From positions 59,400,456 to 59,464,455 of the forward strand of contig QVOM02000126.1 in the NCBI GenBank assembly GCA_003586115.2: DNA of 64,000 nt, written 5' to 3'. Shown here piece by piece: positions 47,437-57,816 of this stretch; position 1 is the first letter of the stretch; every line of letters begins with the position of its first letter. The position numbers and the translations under genes are program-made. The stretch is from Salvator merianae. Its lineage: Eukaryota; Chordata; Lepidosauria; Squamata; Teiidae. The notes under the pieces were generated by a model. That model saw nothing but the letters and a program-made list of their open reading frames with translations. It was not told the DNA's origin and did no database searches.

Positions 47437-50357
47437 GGCGAAAGGGGAAGGGAAGTAAAAGTCCAGAGAAAGATAAACAGCTAATAAATACAGATAAGGA
47501 ACTTGCTACCAGAAATGAAAGGAAAGAACAAAGTCAAACAATTTGGAAGGAAACTAAAGGAGTCAAGCTTGAAAGAGACATTTGTCGCAAACTAAAATGT
47601 TTCTATACCAATGCGCAAAGCATGGGAAACAAACAAGGAGAACTGGAAATCCTAGCACAGGAAAATAAATATGATATCATAGGCATAACTGAAACTTGGT
47701 GGGATAATACGCATGATTGGAACACAGAGCTCGAAGGATACAACTTATTTAAAAAAAACAGGCTTAATAAAAGGGGAGGAGGTGTTGCATTGTATGTAAG
47801 GAAAATATATACCACCACAGAGATTAATCTTTCAGATAATGGAAGCCCTGTAGAAACCGTTTGGGTGAAAATACAAGGAGAGAGCAACACAAAGGATACT
47901 GTTGTAGGAGTTTATTATAGACCCCCTGGACAAACAGAATATATGGATGAACTATTTATATATCAGATGGCCAAGCTCTCGGGGAAACACGACCTAGTCA
48001 TTATGGGAGATTTTAACTATCCAGACATTTGTTGGGAATCTCTCTCTGGCAAAAGTCATGGGTCCAATAAATTCTTATCCTCTCTGGCAGATAACTTCAT
48101 TTTCCAAAGGATGGAGGAAAAAACAAGGGGGTGTGCTATCTTGGACCTAATCCTTACCAACAGGGAGGAAATGGTTGAGGAAGTAAGGGTGACTGGGACC
48201 CTGGGTGGCAGTGACCATGCTATCATTGAGTTTTGGATAACAAAAGGAGGAAGATCTGACAGGACTCGGACTTCAAGGTTAGATTTCAGAGGAGCAGATT
48301 TTGATGGACTCAGAAGGAGGGTAGGAAGGATCCATTGGCTGGATGTCTTAAAGGACAGAAATGTCCAGGAAGGATGGGAAATTTTGAGAAAGGAGATTCT
48401 AGAGGCACAATCTTTAACAATTCCTAAAAGAAAAAAAAATGGCAAGCATCTAAAGAGACCAGGGTGGATGAACCCTGAACTTAATAACTTGCTAAAAAGA
48501 AAAAAAGAAATGTTTAAAAAATGGAAAGAGGGGGACATATCAAAAGAAGAATATAATGCAATCTGCAGGAACTGCAGGATAAGTGTCAGAAAGGCTAAAG
48601 CTAAAAATGAATTGAGGATTGCAAGAGAGGCCAAAAACAATAAAAAAGGCTTTTGGGGGTATGTCAGAAGCAAAAGAAAAGTCAAAGAAGCTATAGGACC
48701 TTTACAAAATGGGAAGGGTGATTTGGTCAAAAACGATATTCAGAAGGCAGAACTTCTGAACTCCTATTTTGCATCTGTTTTCTCTCAGAAAGGAAAGGAA
48801 ACATCAGTTGGCCTTCACTGTGCTGTTGAGGGAATAAGAGAATCAAGGCTCTGTATGGACAAGGAGAAGGTGAGGGAACACTTAGCAAACTTAAATGTAT
48901 TCAAGTCTCCAGGCCCAGATGAATTACATCCTAGGGTGCTGAAGGAATTAGCTGATATAATTGCTGAACCACTCTCCGTGATATTTGAGAACTCATGGAT
49001 AACAGGAGAAGTCCCAGAAGATTGGAGAAGGGCAAATGTTGTACCTATCTTTAAAAAAGGAAAGAAGGCTGACCCAGGCAACTACAGGCCTGTGAGCCTG
49101 ACTTCAATACCAGGCAAGATATTTGAACAAATCATTAAACAGCACATATGGGAGCACTTGGATGGGAATGCAGTAATTAACCAAAGCCAACATGGATTTG
49201 TAACAAACAAGTCATGCCAGACTAATCTCATTTCCTTTTATGACAAAATTACTGGATGGATCGATCAAGGAAAGGCTGTGGACATAGTATATCTTGACTT
49301 TAGCAAAGCATTTGACAAGGTGTCTCATACTATACTTATTGAAAAAATGATCAAATATGGGATTGACAGGACAACTGTTAGGTGGATTCATAACTGGCTT
49401 AGTGATCGTACTCAAAGAGTGGTCATAAATGGCTTCACATCCGATTGGAAGACTGTCTCGAGTGGGGTACCGCAAGGCTCTGTCTTGGGCCCATTGCTGT
49501 TCAACATTTTTATAAACGATCTGGATGAAGGTGTCGAGGGGACGCTGATCAAATTTGCAGATGACACAAAGCTAGGAGGGCTTGCTAACACTAGGGAGGA
49601 GAAGGAGAGGATTCAAAAGGATTTGGACAAGCTTGAACAGTGGGCTGAAACTAACAGAATGATATTTAACAGGGAGAAATGCAAAGTTTTACATCTGGGT
49701 AAGAAAAATGACAATATCCAATACAGAATGGGGGGAATCTCGCTGAGCAGCAGCACATGTGAAAAGGATCTGGGTGTACTAGTAGATCACAGATTAAACA
49801 TGAGTCAACAGTGTGATGCAGCGGCAAAAAAGGCAAATACCATCCTGGGCTGTATCAAGAGGAGTATAGAGTCTAGATCACGAGAAGTAATTGTCCCACT
49901 TTACTCTTCCTTGGTCAGACCTCATCTGGAGTATTGTGTCCAGTTCTGGGCACCCCAGTTTAAAAAAGACATTGACAAACTGGAACAAGTTCAGAGAAGG
50001 GCGACCAAAATGGTGAGTGGTCTGCAAACCATGTCCTACGAGGAACGGTTAAAGGACCTAGGAATGTTTAGCCTGCAGAAGAGAAGACTGAGAGGAGACA
50101 TGATAGCTGTTTTCAAGTATCTGAAGGGCTGTCACAGTGCAGAAGGATTGGCCCTATTCTCAGTTGCGCAAGAAAGAAGGACTAGAAACAATGGGATGAA
50201 ACTTCAAGGGAGTAGATACAGGCTAGATATTAGGAAAAACTTCCTGACCGTAAGGGCAATCAGTCATTGGAACAGGTTGCCACAGGAGGTGGTAGGCTCT
50301 CCTTCGCTGGAGGTCTTCAAGGAGAGGCTGGACAGTTATCTGTCTGGGATGCTTTAG
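47433..50357 (+). CDS. CR1 ORF2 protein (APE endonuclease and reverse transcriptase)
   Basis: The frame is open from 47340 to the stop at 50355, in -1 to ORF1. The first in-frame ATG is 47622 (911 codons), but the EN motif with the conserved Asn, YTNAQSM, lies just upstream of it, so I place the start at the proposed frameshift (974 residues). Numbering from Met47622: EN Glu24 (ITETWW), Asp130 and Asn132 (MGDFNYPD), Asp198-His199 (GGSDHAI). RT motifs run SPGPDELHPRVL, then YRPVSLTSIPGK, then motif A DFSKAFD at 559-565, then GVPQGSVLGPLLFN, then motif C FADD at 645-648. The C-terminal domain ends SYLSGML. The enzyme nicks target DNA and primes reverse transcription there. All visible catalytic residues are intact. 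Confidence 0.92.
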   Translation, partial: LGRKGKGSKSPEKDKQLINTDKELATRNERKEQSQTIWKETKGVKLERDICRKLKCFYTNAQSMGNKQGELEILAQENKYDIIGITETWWDNTHDWNTELEGYNLFKKNRLNKRGGGVALYVRKIYTTTEINLSDNGSPVETVWVKIQGESNTKDTVVGVYYRPPGQTEYMDELFIYQMAKLSGKHDLVIMGDFNYPDICWESLSGKSHGSNKFLSSLADNFIFQRMEEKTRGCAILDLILTNREEMVEEVRVTGTLGGSDHAIIEFWITKGGRSDRTRTSRLDFRGADFDGLRRRVGRIHWLDVLKDRNVQEGWEILRKEILEAQSLTIPKRKKNGKHLKRPGWMNPELNNLLKRKKEMFKKWKEGDISKEEYNAICRNCRISVRKAKAKNELRIAREAKNNKKGFWGYVRSKRKVKEAIGPLQNGKGDLVKNDIQKAELLNSYFASVFSQKGKETSVGLHCAVEGIRESRLCMDKEKVREHLANLNVFKSPGPDELHPRVLKELADIIAEPLSVIFENSWITGEVPEDWRRANVVPIFKKGKKADPGNYRPVSLTSIPGKIFEQIIKQHIWEHLDGNAVINQSQHGFVTNKSCQTNLISFYDKITGWIDQGKAVDIVYLDFSKAFDKVSHTILIEKMIKYGIDRTTVRWIHNWLSDRTQRVVINGFTSDWKTVSSGVPQGSVLGPLLFNIFINDLDEGVEGTLIKFADDTKLGGLANTREEKERIQKDLDKLEQWAETNRMIFNREKCKVLHLGKKNDNIQYRMGGISLSSSTCEKDLGVLVDHRLNMSQQCDAAAKKANTILGCIKRSIESRSREVIVPLYSSLVRPHLEYCVQFWAPQFKKDIDKLEQVQRRATKMVSGLQTMSYEERLKDLGMFSLQKRRLRGDMIAVFKYLKGCHSAEGLALFSVAQERRTRNNGMKLQGSRYRLDIRKNFLTVRAISHWNRLPQEVVGSPSLEVFKERLDSYLSGML

Positions 50358-50442
50358 TGAATCCTGCATTGAGCAGGGGGTTGGACTCGATGACCCTAGA
50401 GGTCCCTTCCAACTCTATGATTCTATGATTCTATGATTCTAG
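50358..50442 (+). other. CR1 3' UTR and (ATTCTATG)n tail
   Basis: It contains GGGGGTTGGACTCGATGACC, then GGTCCCTTCCAACTCTATGA, the most conserved part of amniote CR1, thought to be the RT recognition region. It is followed by about three ATTCTATG units rather than poly(A), as is usual for CR1. Confidence 0.9.
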
Positions 50443-50946
50443 AACAAACAGAATCAGCAAGCGTAAAGCAAATAACTTACAGTGTGCCTCGCCTTGGTTG
50501 CAAAACAATAACCAAAAATAAAAGATGGTTGAGTTACTCTGTTCAGTTGCTAGTCTCCATTGCACAACCTGGAACTCTGTCAAACTAAATGCAAATTCTA
50601 GTTGTGTCTGCCTGGATGGTCCCTGCTCTACTTACAGTCCTTTCTGGCAAGTTCCTTTACTTTTCCAGAGCAGCCTGTCCCTGTATCTCCCCATGGAACC
50701 TCTCTAGCCTCTGACCTGGAGCATTCCTCTTCATGCATCACCACATGTCTTCTTCTGCATTTCATGCTCCTTCTCAGTATACCTTTCTGGCTCAGGCCAC
50801 CTCCCACCTTTTCATTGGCTAAGAGAAACCATGTGGGCATCAGGGCCAATCAGATATCTCTTCCAGGATCCCTTGCCAGATTTCCCTTTGGATGCTAGGA
50901 GTTAATGTTTCTTTGGCTTGCCCAATGATCCTGTGGGATCATTACA

Positions 50947-50951
50947 CATGC
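50947..50951 (+). repeat. Right CATGC target-site duplication
   Basis: Matches 45488-45492 on the other side of the LTR-like element. Confidence 0.5.
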
Positions 50952-50954
50952 TGT

Positions 50955-51470
50955 GGCCTGTGGTTTCAGAGCTGCTGAAAGATGAAGGAAAACATGGTCA
51001 GTAATATCAAGGCTGCTGTGAGATCAAGAGAAAACAGCTGGGTTAGAGTTGCAGTCCTTCAGAACAAGGGCAGCCAAGGCAATTTTAATGCCATGGCCAG
51101 GCCTGTGGCTAAATTGAAATGGGTGCAGAGAATCTGATCTTCAAGCCTGTCTGCAGTTGAACTGACACCATTGTCTTTGGCACCTTCACCAGAAAGAGTA
51201 TATTAAACACTGGGTGGTAGTAACTTAACACTTCTGAGTCTGTGGAGGCCCCCTTGAAAGAAGCATTCACCACTCCTTTTTAAAGAGCAAATAGGATGTT
51301 CCTCTTCTGCAGTCAGGTATTCATTGCTTCCTGTACCCACACAGCCACACCCTTCTAGCTGAATGGTCAGGATGAGCATGGTTCCAAAGAACCTGTGAGT
51401 GATTTGATCTGTTTCAAATCCTCTATCCTAGGGACTTCCAAGTAGGTTGGGCCCAGCAACTACTCAAGCC
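50955..51470 (-). mobile_element. L2-like squamate repeat, antisense interior
   Basis: 'AATTTTAATGCCATGGCCAGGC', 'GAATCTGATCTTCAAGCC' and 'AGCATTCACCACTCC' belong to the same recurring squamate repeat family as 42890-43515, probably a different part of it. Family assignment is from memory. Confidence 0.4.
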
Positions 51471-51539
51471 ACAAAATCTGCCAGTCAGCTGGTCAGTGTA
51501 AGGCAGATGAGTATACTTGGAGGGGGGGAGGAAATTCCT

Positions 51540-52860
51540 ATTTTTCCTTCCCCTCCTTCCTCCAAACTGCTGATCACTTGAGTTCCTCCTTGCTGCAGAA
51601 AAATGGGTTTATCCCCTGTCTTTTCTACTACCGTAATAGAAAGTTTCACTACCAGAAGGGGGTAGAACCCTCCCCTCTCCCCCCTCCCCCCTCCCCTTCA
51701 TTACTGAAAATGATTGCTGCCTAAAAGGTGTGGGAAAGCACTGTCCCCCCCCCCCTTTTGGCAGCTGAGCACTTGGGAAAAGGGGTGAAGTTCTCATTCC
51801 TGCCATCCCTCCTCCCACTGAACTGCTGATCATTTGGGTTCCCTCTCCTTTTTCTACAATGATCCTAATTGCTACGGAATGGGGGACACACACCATTCCC
51901 TGCCTTTTTCAGTAATGGACATTTTTGCTGCCAAAAGGGGGTAGAATCCTTCCTCCTCCTCCACCAGGGTAAGAATCACTGACAAAAAGGTATGGGAAGG
52001 CACTGTTTTTTGGCAGCAGTCAGAATCACTGTGGAAAAGAGAACACTGTGCACATCAGCTGTTGAGTCAGAGTATGACATGGGGTGCTGCCTGTTGAAAA
52101 CTTTCCAGCGTTCCCTTACCCATCAAATGACTAGTGGACACTTCCGCAGTGACTCGGATCGCTCTGCCAGAGGGTGTGGGCAGAGACATTTTTAAAAAAA
52201 TTCTTCTTAAACGATTTCAGAAAAATAATCCTACACTCATCAGTTTATTACTAGAGTAAGGGGGCATTGGATTGCTGGTCACTCTGTGCTGTAGAGATAA
52301 AAGGATATTTCCACCATCTTCTGCAGCAGCCCTTTGCACTGCTGAAGGAGAGGAAAAAGGGCTCTTTTCCCTTTCTGGCAGTGAAGAGGATTGCTGATAA
52401 AAAGAGTGATCAGTGGTCACCCTTTTCTACAATGGGTGGGGTTAGGATTGCTGCAGAAAAGGAAGGAAAAGCCTCACTCATTAGCTGACTGACAGGCAGG
52501 AGCAGCAAAAATTTACCATTTAGGCAGCACTCGCCCCCCCCCCCCCAAGAATTAGTGGGTGGGAACTTCTTGTTCCTTTCCTGCTGTGGTTCAATGCTGC
52601 GAAAGAGAAGGAAAAAACAATAACCAGCCAAACAGTTGATGGGAAGGATGGTGGCAGCACAATGTTAACAATTTGACAGTGTTGTGGTAGCACAATGTTG
52701 ATAGTTTGACAGTATGATGCTCCCCACTCCACCAGATGGCTTTTCCACCTTCCTTTTCCACAGAGATTCTTATTCCTGCTAAAAAGGAAGGGGAAAGTCC
52801 TTCTGCCTTCTTTTCTGTAGTGATTAGACTGCAAAAAGTAGAAAGTGGGGGGCCCAACCC
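51540..52860. repeat. Degenerate two-orientation repeat block
   Basis: About 1.3 kb in which a unit like '(A/G)GAATCACTG(C/T)(A/G)GAAAAG' recurs many times on both strands (for example near 51707, 51971, 52022, 52384 and 52442 plus; near 51855, 52765 and 52810 minus). C-runs, G-runs and pyrimidine tracts lie between the units. Short frames on both strands repeat an R(I/V)x(V/A)EK peptide because of this. It is neither a clean satellite nor a known transposon to me. A relative is at 11740-12085. Confidence 0.5.
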
Positions 52861-53229
52861 CCCATGGCCTGTTTTATGGCGAATGACTTTTTTGGAGTCA
52901 AAAACCTAAAGAACCCTGTTTCATCAGAACTTGGAAGTTTTCACAAGGAACCAGATCTGGTTTTGTTTTGAATTTGCAACAAACAGTTTCTTGAAAGAAG
53001 CTTTTAGTTGGAAATGGTTTTCTTCCTGGCTTGAGTAGGAAATGTTTGAATTGAAATGTTTTATACACTACTGTTTAAAGATGATTTAAAGTGTATTAAA
53101 ATGGACATGTTTCTAAATTTGTCTTCTGTCAGTTTCTGAGTAGTGCATTTTCTTCAGATCTGCTACTTACTTGAATCCTTGCAAAATCATATTTCCTGTT
53201 ATCCAAATATTCCAAGAGGGTTGTAGAGG
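52861..53229. other. Non-coding
   Basis: No gene or repeat recognised. Confidence 0.5.
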
Positions 53230-53345
53230 AAAGAAACTTTATATTTTAAGTATGTTGTAGTCTGTTTTATGGATTTTATCTTTTTATTCTTGTAACCCAC
53301 CCTGAGAATTTTGGGTGAAGGGTGAGATATAAATAATTAAATAAA
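53230..53345 (+). mobile_element. L2-type LINE 3' tail
   Basis: 'TTGTAACCCACCCTGAGAA', 'GGGTGAGATATAAATAATTA' and AAATAAAG: the standard L2-like tail. Confidence 0.6.
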
Positions 53346-54590
53346 GATAGGAGTAAGAATACCAACCCTTTCTTTTAATCTCATTTTACATTCATTCACA
53401 ACTAAATTTTCAGTTATTATTTTTAATGCAAATTATCTGGTTTGGATTAGAGCACACATATAGAACTTAATTTTTATGTTATATGCACGCTGCTGATGAT
53501 TCTTTTTCCTTTTCATATGTTTTCATTTTCCAAGTTTGGTTTCTGTCTTTCAGATAGCTGTGTTCTTGTCATCTTGTTAACCCAGTTTAAAGTTGGCTCT
53601 GACACTTTAATGTGATCAGTTTCTTCCATGACTGTCCTGTCTCCCAGCAAATTTGAATCCATTTTATTAACGATAGTTAATAACATTTTAGTATCATTGC
53701 AATGCTCCTCTATGGGTTCAAGTATTAGGCTGCAGTTCTGATGAACTTCATCCATCATGGTGGTGAATCTTGAAGAAGCAGTGATGTGCCTCCTTTAAAA
53801 AGAACCCCTCTGGGCCCAGAAGTTGTAAATAAATTATATATTGTTCACTTTATTTGTATTTTTAAAGGAAAGTCCTTGATCCAAAGAACAATATTTTCTG
53901 GATGCTGACTGTATCAGAATCCTAGCTTTTACCGGTGTGCTTTTGTATTTGTTTGCAGTTTGCATTTTCCCTTTCTCCCTATGACCCTTCTTTTTTGGGG
54001 GGCAGGGGGGGGGATATGGCAAAATGGAAAACATTTTAAAATGGTATAGTTCCTTTTAATATAATGTATACGTTGAGGGCTGGAAGAAAATATTTGGCTT
54101 GATTATGTAGAGGGAAGGCACAGAAGAGGAAGACAACAGATTCAGTGAGTTTGGGAGAGTGACAAGGGATTGCTAGGGACAGCCCCAAATGGCAGGGATG
54201 TATCCATGCAGTCACCAGGGGTCAAAGATGGCTCAGTGGCATCTAACCACAACAGTACCACAAATGGAGATACTGGTTTTGACAGGAATGGAGTTTAAAA
54301 ATAGTTAAACTGGAGGCATCCTTCTTCTTCAGAAAAATGGGGGTGTACTATTTAAATCCCATCAAGCTGATGCTGCCTTTTTTCCTGGCTGTTCTACATG
54401 TTTAGCTGGTGCTGGTCTCATTGTGGCATTGCACAATAACCCTGATTCAAACATCATTTGGATGGGGAAGATTTCTTGCCTAAGCTGTACTACCTCCTGC
54501 AGATGTACAAGAGACCTGTAGCTGGGCTCCACTTTGTCTCAGTTTCTGTGTGAATTTAAACATGTAGTATAGGTTCAAACTCAAAACAGC
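53346..54590. other. Non-coding
   Basis: No gene recognised. A G-rich run lies at 53996-54014. Confidence 0.5.
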
Positions 54591-54668
54591 CCCTCCCTCC
54601 CTCCCTCCTTCCTTCCTTCCTTCCTTCCTTCCTTCCTTCCTTCCTTCCTTCCTTCCTTCCTTCCTTTC
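54591..54668 (+). repeat. (CCCT)n/(CCTT)n microsatellite
   Basis: A few CCCT units followed by about 15 CCTT units. Confidence 0.95.
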
Positions 54669-54943
54669 TGTGACTTTGTCTACTGCCACAGGAAAACTGT
54701 GTTCTTAAGGTTTGAACATTTCTACATCGGCATAATCTGAAACTTATTGAATTATTATGGAAGTGAAATGTGGTTTGGATTGTAAGAAGTTCAGTGACAG
54801 CTGTCAGATGGTTGAGTCACAGGAATAATTGGCTTGTTTTAATGCCTGGAAACTTTTAAATGGAATTTTTGAGTGTTTTTAGTTTTTTTTTTTAACCGCT
54901 GTGAACATGATCATCAGTAATAGCACTTAAATTTTGCCGTGTG

Positions 54944-55130
54944 TAAGGGCAATTCCACACTGGACAGTATACTGGACCAGTAAGTGTACTAGGAGCCACC
55001 CTTCCACACACTGGTGTGGTCTAAGGGGACCCTTGCCAGGGACCCCCTTAGACTGCACCAGCATGCAGAAGGGAGACTCCCAATACTCTTGCTGGTCCAG
55101 TATACACTAGCCAATGCGAAATTGCTTTAA
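54944..55130. mobile_element. Foldback TIR element family A, copy 2
   Basis: Left AAGGGCAATTCCACACTGG, then AGTATACTGGACCAG. Right, reverse-complemented: AAAGCAATTTCGCATTGG, then AGTGTATACTGGACCAG. The arms continue into AGTGTACTAGGAGCC against AGAGTATTGGGAGTC. The centre contains an inner inverted repeat, TCTAAGGGGACCC / GGGACCCCCTTAGA. It is non-coding. Confidence 0.75.
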
Positions 55131-55699
55131 GTTTCTTCAGAGGTAACAAATGATCTCCCAGCATAAATGTATCATTTGTAACTGCCCCAGTCATCATAAT
55201 TCCCCTCTTATTTTTCACATTTTCATTTAGATAAAATTTTAGATTGTTGAGATGCAGTTGCCCCCTGTATAACACGGTTTCCCTGAGTGAGATTTCGCTT
55301 TTCCATCATCAGCAAAATGGGTGTTGTTGAAAAACCACATTATAGTTGTAAAACTCTACATAACGGTCAAGTGCAGAAAGTCAGTGGTTAGGGGACTGCA
55401 GTGTTTCCATACATAGTGTTTTTGCTGTAACCAGACCACCATGCTATGCAAGGAGGTGATCAGCTGAAGGCTTGTCTCTCCATCCCGTTCCCTCAGTAGT
55501 CCTAATCATTTAAACGAGGCTTGTTTAAAGCTTTTGTTCCAAAGCTGACTCTGGTGAGAAGGTTATGATGATGGTATACTTCAGCAAAACACACCATTGC
55601 TGTTTTTCAGAACATTGTCGTATGTACTCAGTTGTGCCCACTAATTTAGCTTCCTCTGAGTGTTCCCCTGGGAGGGACTGCATGAGTGGGCATTCTATT
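55131..55699. other. Non-coding
   Basis: No gene or repeat recognised. Confidence 0.5.
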
Positions 55700-55805
55700 T
55701 TAAATTCATTTTAAGTTATTCTATATATTTTATCTTCTTATTGCTGTGACCCATCCTGGAACCTTCAGGTATAGGGAGGGATCAAAATAGAAATAAATTA
55801 AAAAA
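55700..55805 (+). mobile_element. L2-type LINE 3' tail
   Basis: 'TTTTATCTTCTTATTGCTG', 'TGACCCATCCTGGAACC', 'GGAGGGATCAAAATAGAAAT' and an AAAT-rich end. Confidence 0.5.
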
Positions 55806-57816
55806 TAATAGTCAAAAAAGTACATAATCAGTTTGTATTTCAGATCAGAGACATTAAAATACAATAACTATGAGATAAGAGCATTTTATTAATTTTTTAA
55901 AAAATTATTATGGTCGCAAACAAGTACAGTTTAAGTTGGAGAGCTTTTAATACAGTATTGGCAATTTGTTTTGTCTTTGCCAGGAGAGTGTACATTAATT
56001 GATTTTAACTACTTTTCCCTAGTAACCATAGCCACAATGCAAAATTTGGCTACAGGCAGAGTTGCATCTTCTTTCTGGTCAGTTAGAAAGTTATAAAACT
56101 GCCCAGCCTTGTTTGCATAACTGTGAAGACAAGGAGCAAGATATTTTAAGATGGATACTATTGTAAAATGAGTATTGCAAGCATACATGTCTGATATCTT
56201 CCCATGTATTTTGCTGGGATGGAAAGTCTGCCTAAATCTGCATTCCAGATCAGCTGAAGATAGAGTGCTTAAGTGGACTAAGGAGAAGCTTTTTAGATAT
56301 TTATGTATAGATAGGACATACAGTATTTCATGCTTTTCCATTGCTGATAGTGAGCTTAGTGACCTTTAAGTCATAAAACAGTGATCAATTTAATATAGTG
56401 CTAATGTGTAGATTAAATATGTACAAACTGAAAGTGATATTGGCTACTACACATTTTGCCTCAAGGAACCTCTAAGCCCTTTTTTTTAATGTTTAATGCT
56501 AATGGGCTGGTAAGTAGAGGCTAATTGTTTTGTCACCAATTCCATTCTGCCAGCAGTCAAAAAATGCAGTCCGGCATGTCAGATTGAATCAAAAGCTTTT
56601 AGGCAGGATGGGGGGAAAGAGGAATGTTTCTAATGAGTGCTCCAGGCTTTGCTTGGTTGTTTTTATTTTCTCTGTGCTTCCACTTCATTAACACAACCCT
56701 CTTTGGTCAGACTGCATTCTTTGAGATTAAGCCTCCACCTCTCCCCAATAAATATGGCTAAGCGTCAGGTTGATTCCCAAGGTACCTTTCTTTCAAATGT
56801 CACTGATGCCATTTAGTATCATCTGCAATGTTTTGACTCATTTAAGTCATGTTGTAAGAGGGTTGACATTTTTGCTTTTTAGGAATTGTTTTTGAACTTT
56901 CTGAAATTCTTGCTGTGGCTCTAGTTCTGCTCTTTTAATATGGTGGTTGCCAAAGGAGCAACACATGAGAACAACAGGGCGTTCTCTTGAATAGTTCTCT
57001 TTACCACTCTTCACCATAGGTTCCAGAGTGGTTTACACACAAAAAACATATCGCAAATCAAATATTTAAATATTCTAAGATTAGGCAGGGTCCTGCATAA
57101 GTGTTGCCTGTATCTTGCAGATGAAACTGGCCTCGAAAGGATGACAAACCTGTTTTGGGCTCCTACAGTGACTCAGCTGGAGTTCTATTTTTCTTCGTCC
57201 TCTTCTGGTTGTAGGTCTGACTGTGTGGCTGCATGGCTGACTGTAGACTTGTATCTGGTGCCAGGGTCACTGCCATTGTTCCAGGGCTGATAGAGTGGCC
57301 CTGAGTCCCTACTGTCCAGGTTCTGGTGGCTTTGAAGAAGCTGACAGCCACCGACGTCTCGGCCCTCTTCTGTTGCAACAAAGTCTTTGTCTTCTTGCTC
57401 TCCTGGATTGTCCTTGGGCAACACCCTGTTCTATAGTTGGCTGGGCACCACAGTCCACTCTCCAAATGCATACCTCCTCCTTTCTCTCCCTTTCCTGCAA
57501 GAAGGACAGCGTTTCTTCATTTTCCTTTCTCTCCTATCCAAACAAAGGAAATGCCTTGGTGAATTCAACCCGAGGCCCATCTGTTCTAGGGTCGAGAGCA
57601 GCGGGCGAGTGTTTGCACCCCATGTGCCATGCTTTAGAAATAAGTCTTTTTGATTTGTTTGTGTAAGTGTGAGATGATAGGTCACTAGGTACTGAGTTAG
57701 CTGGAGTCGGTGACAGGCTTTGTTATCTGTGAAATTGCAGAAGGTACAACTGTGTGACCAGTCTGTTTTGAAGGTGGCACAAGTATTTCTCTCAAGACAT
57801 TAATGATGCTATACCT
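55806..57816. other. Non-coding, possible conserved element 56560-56870
   Basis: No exon recognised. 57160-57660 has overlapping frames on both strands with no consistent family signal. 56560-56870 is repeat-free and could be conserved, on composition only. Confidence 0.4.

Larger units (their letters stand above)
45819..50442 (+). mobile_element. Full-length CR1 LINE, both ORFs intact
   Basis: A 4.6-kb element with a repeat-bearing 5' UTR, ORF1 (zinc motif, coiled coil, SGNH esterase), ORF2 (APE endonuclease and reverse transcriptase), a short 3' UTR with GGGGGTTGGACTCGATGACC, and a terminal (ATTCTATG)n repeat. These are the hallmarks of amniote CR1. Most CR1 copies are 5'-truncated; a full-length copy without stops in either ORF implies recent insertion and possible activity. 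The exact 5' boundary is inferred from the first 48-bp promoter-like block. No target-site duplication is obvious. Confidence 0.9.
45493..50946 (-). mobile_element. Solo LTR-like element interrupted by CR1
   Basis: With the CR1 at 45819-50442 removed, about 830 bp remain. They begin TGTGGCG and end ATTACA on the plus strand, so the minus strand reads TGTAAT...CCACA, the TGT...ACA form of LTRs. CATGC flanks both sides. On the minus strand there is a CCAAT box, a GGTATA near the middle of the upstream part, and TTAATAAAGAGTTTTCAC, a poly(A) signal placed as at a U3-R border, with the CR1 inserted close to it. There is no internal gag/pol. Caveat: the flanking match can be extended to CATGCTGTGGC, so the exact duplication length is ambiguous. 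Confidence 0.5.

Noticed and set aside
48056..48730. 224-codon minus-strand ORF antisense to CR1 ORF2
   Set aside because: Its Leu/Phe/Ser-rich product mirrors the A-rich sense strand of ORF2. It has no independent support.
47622..50357. ATG at 47622 as the true start of CR1 ORF2
   Set aside because: It would exclude the NAQS endonuclease motif, although the frame is open well upstream.
57163..57666. Overlapping ORFs of about 100-120 codons on both strands
   Set aside because: No splice context, domain or consistent frame. Several mutually exclusive frames of similar length indicate chance.
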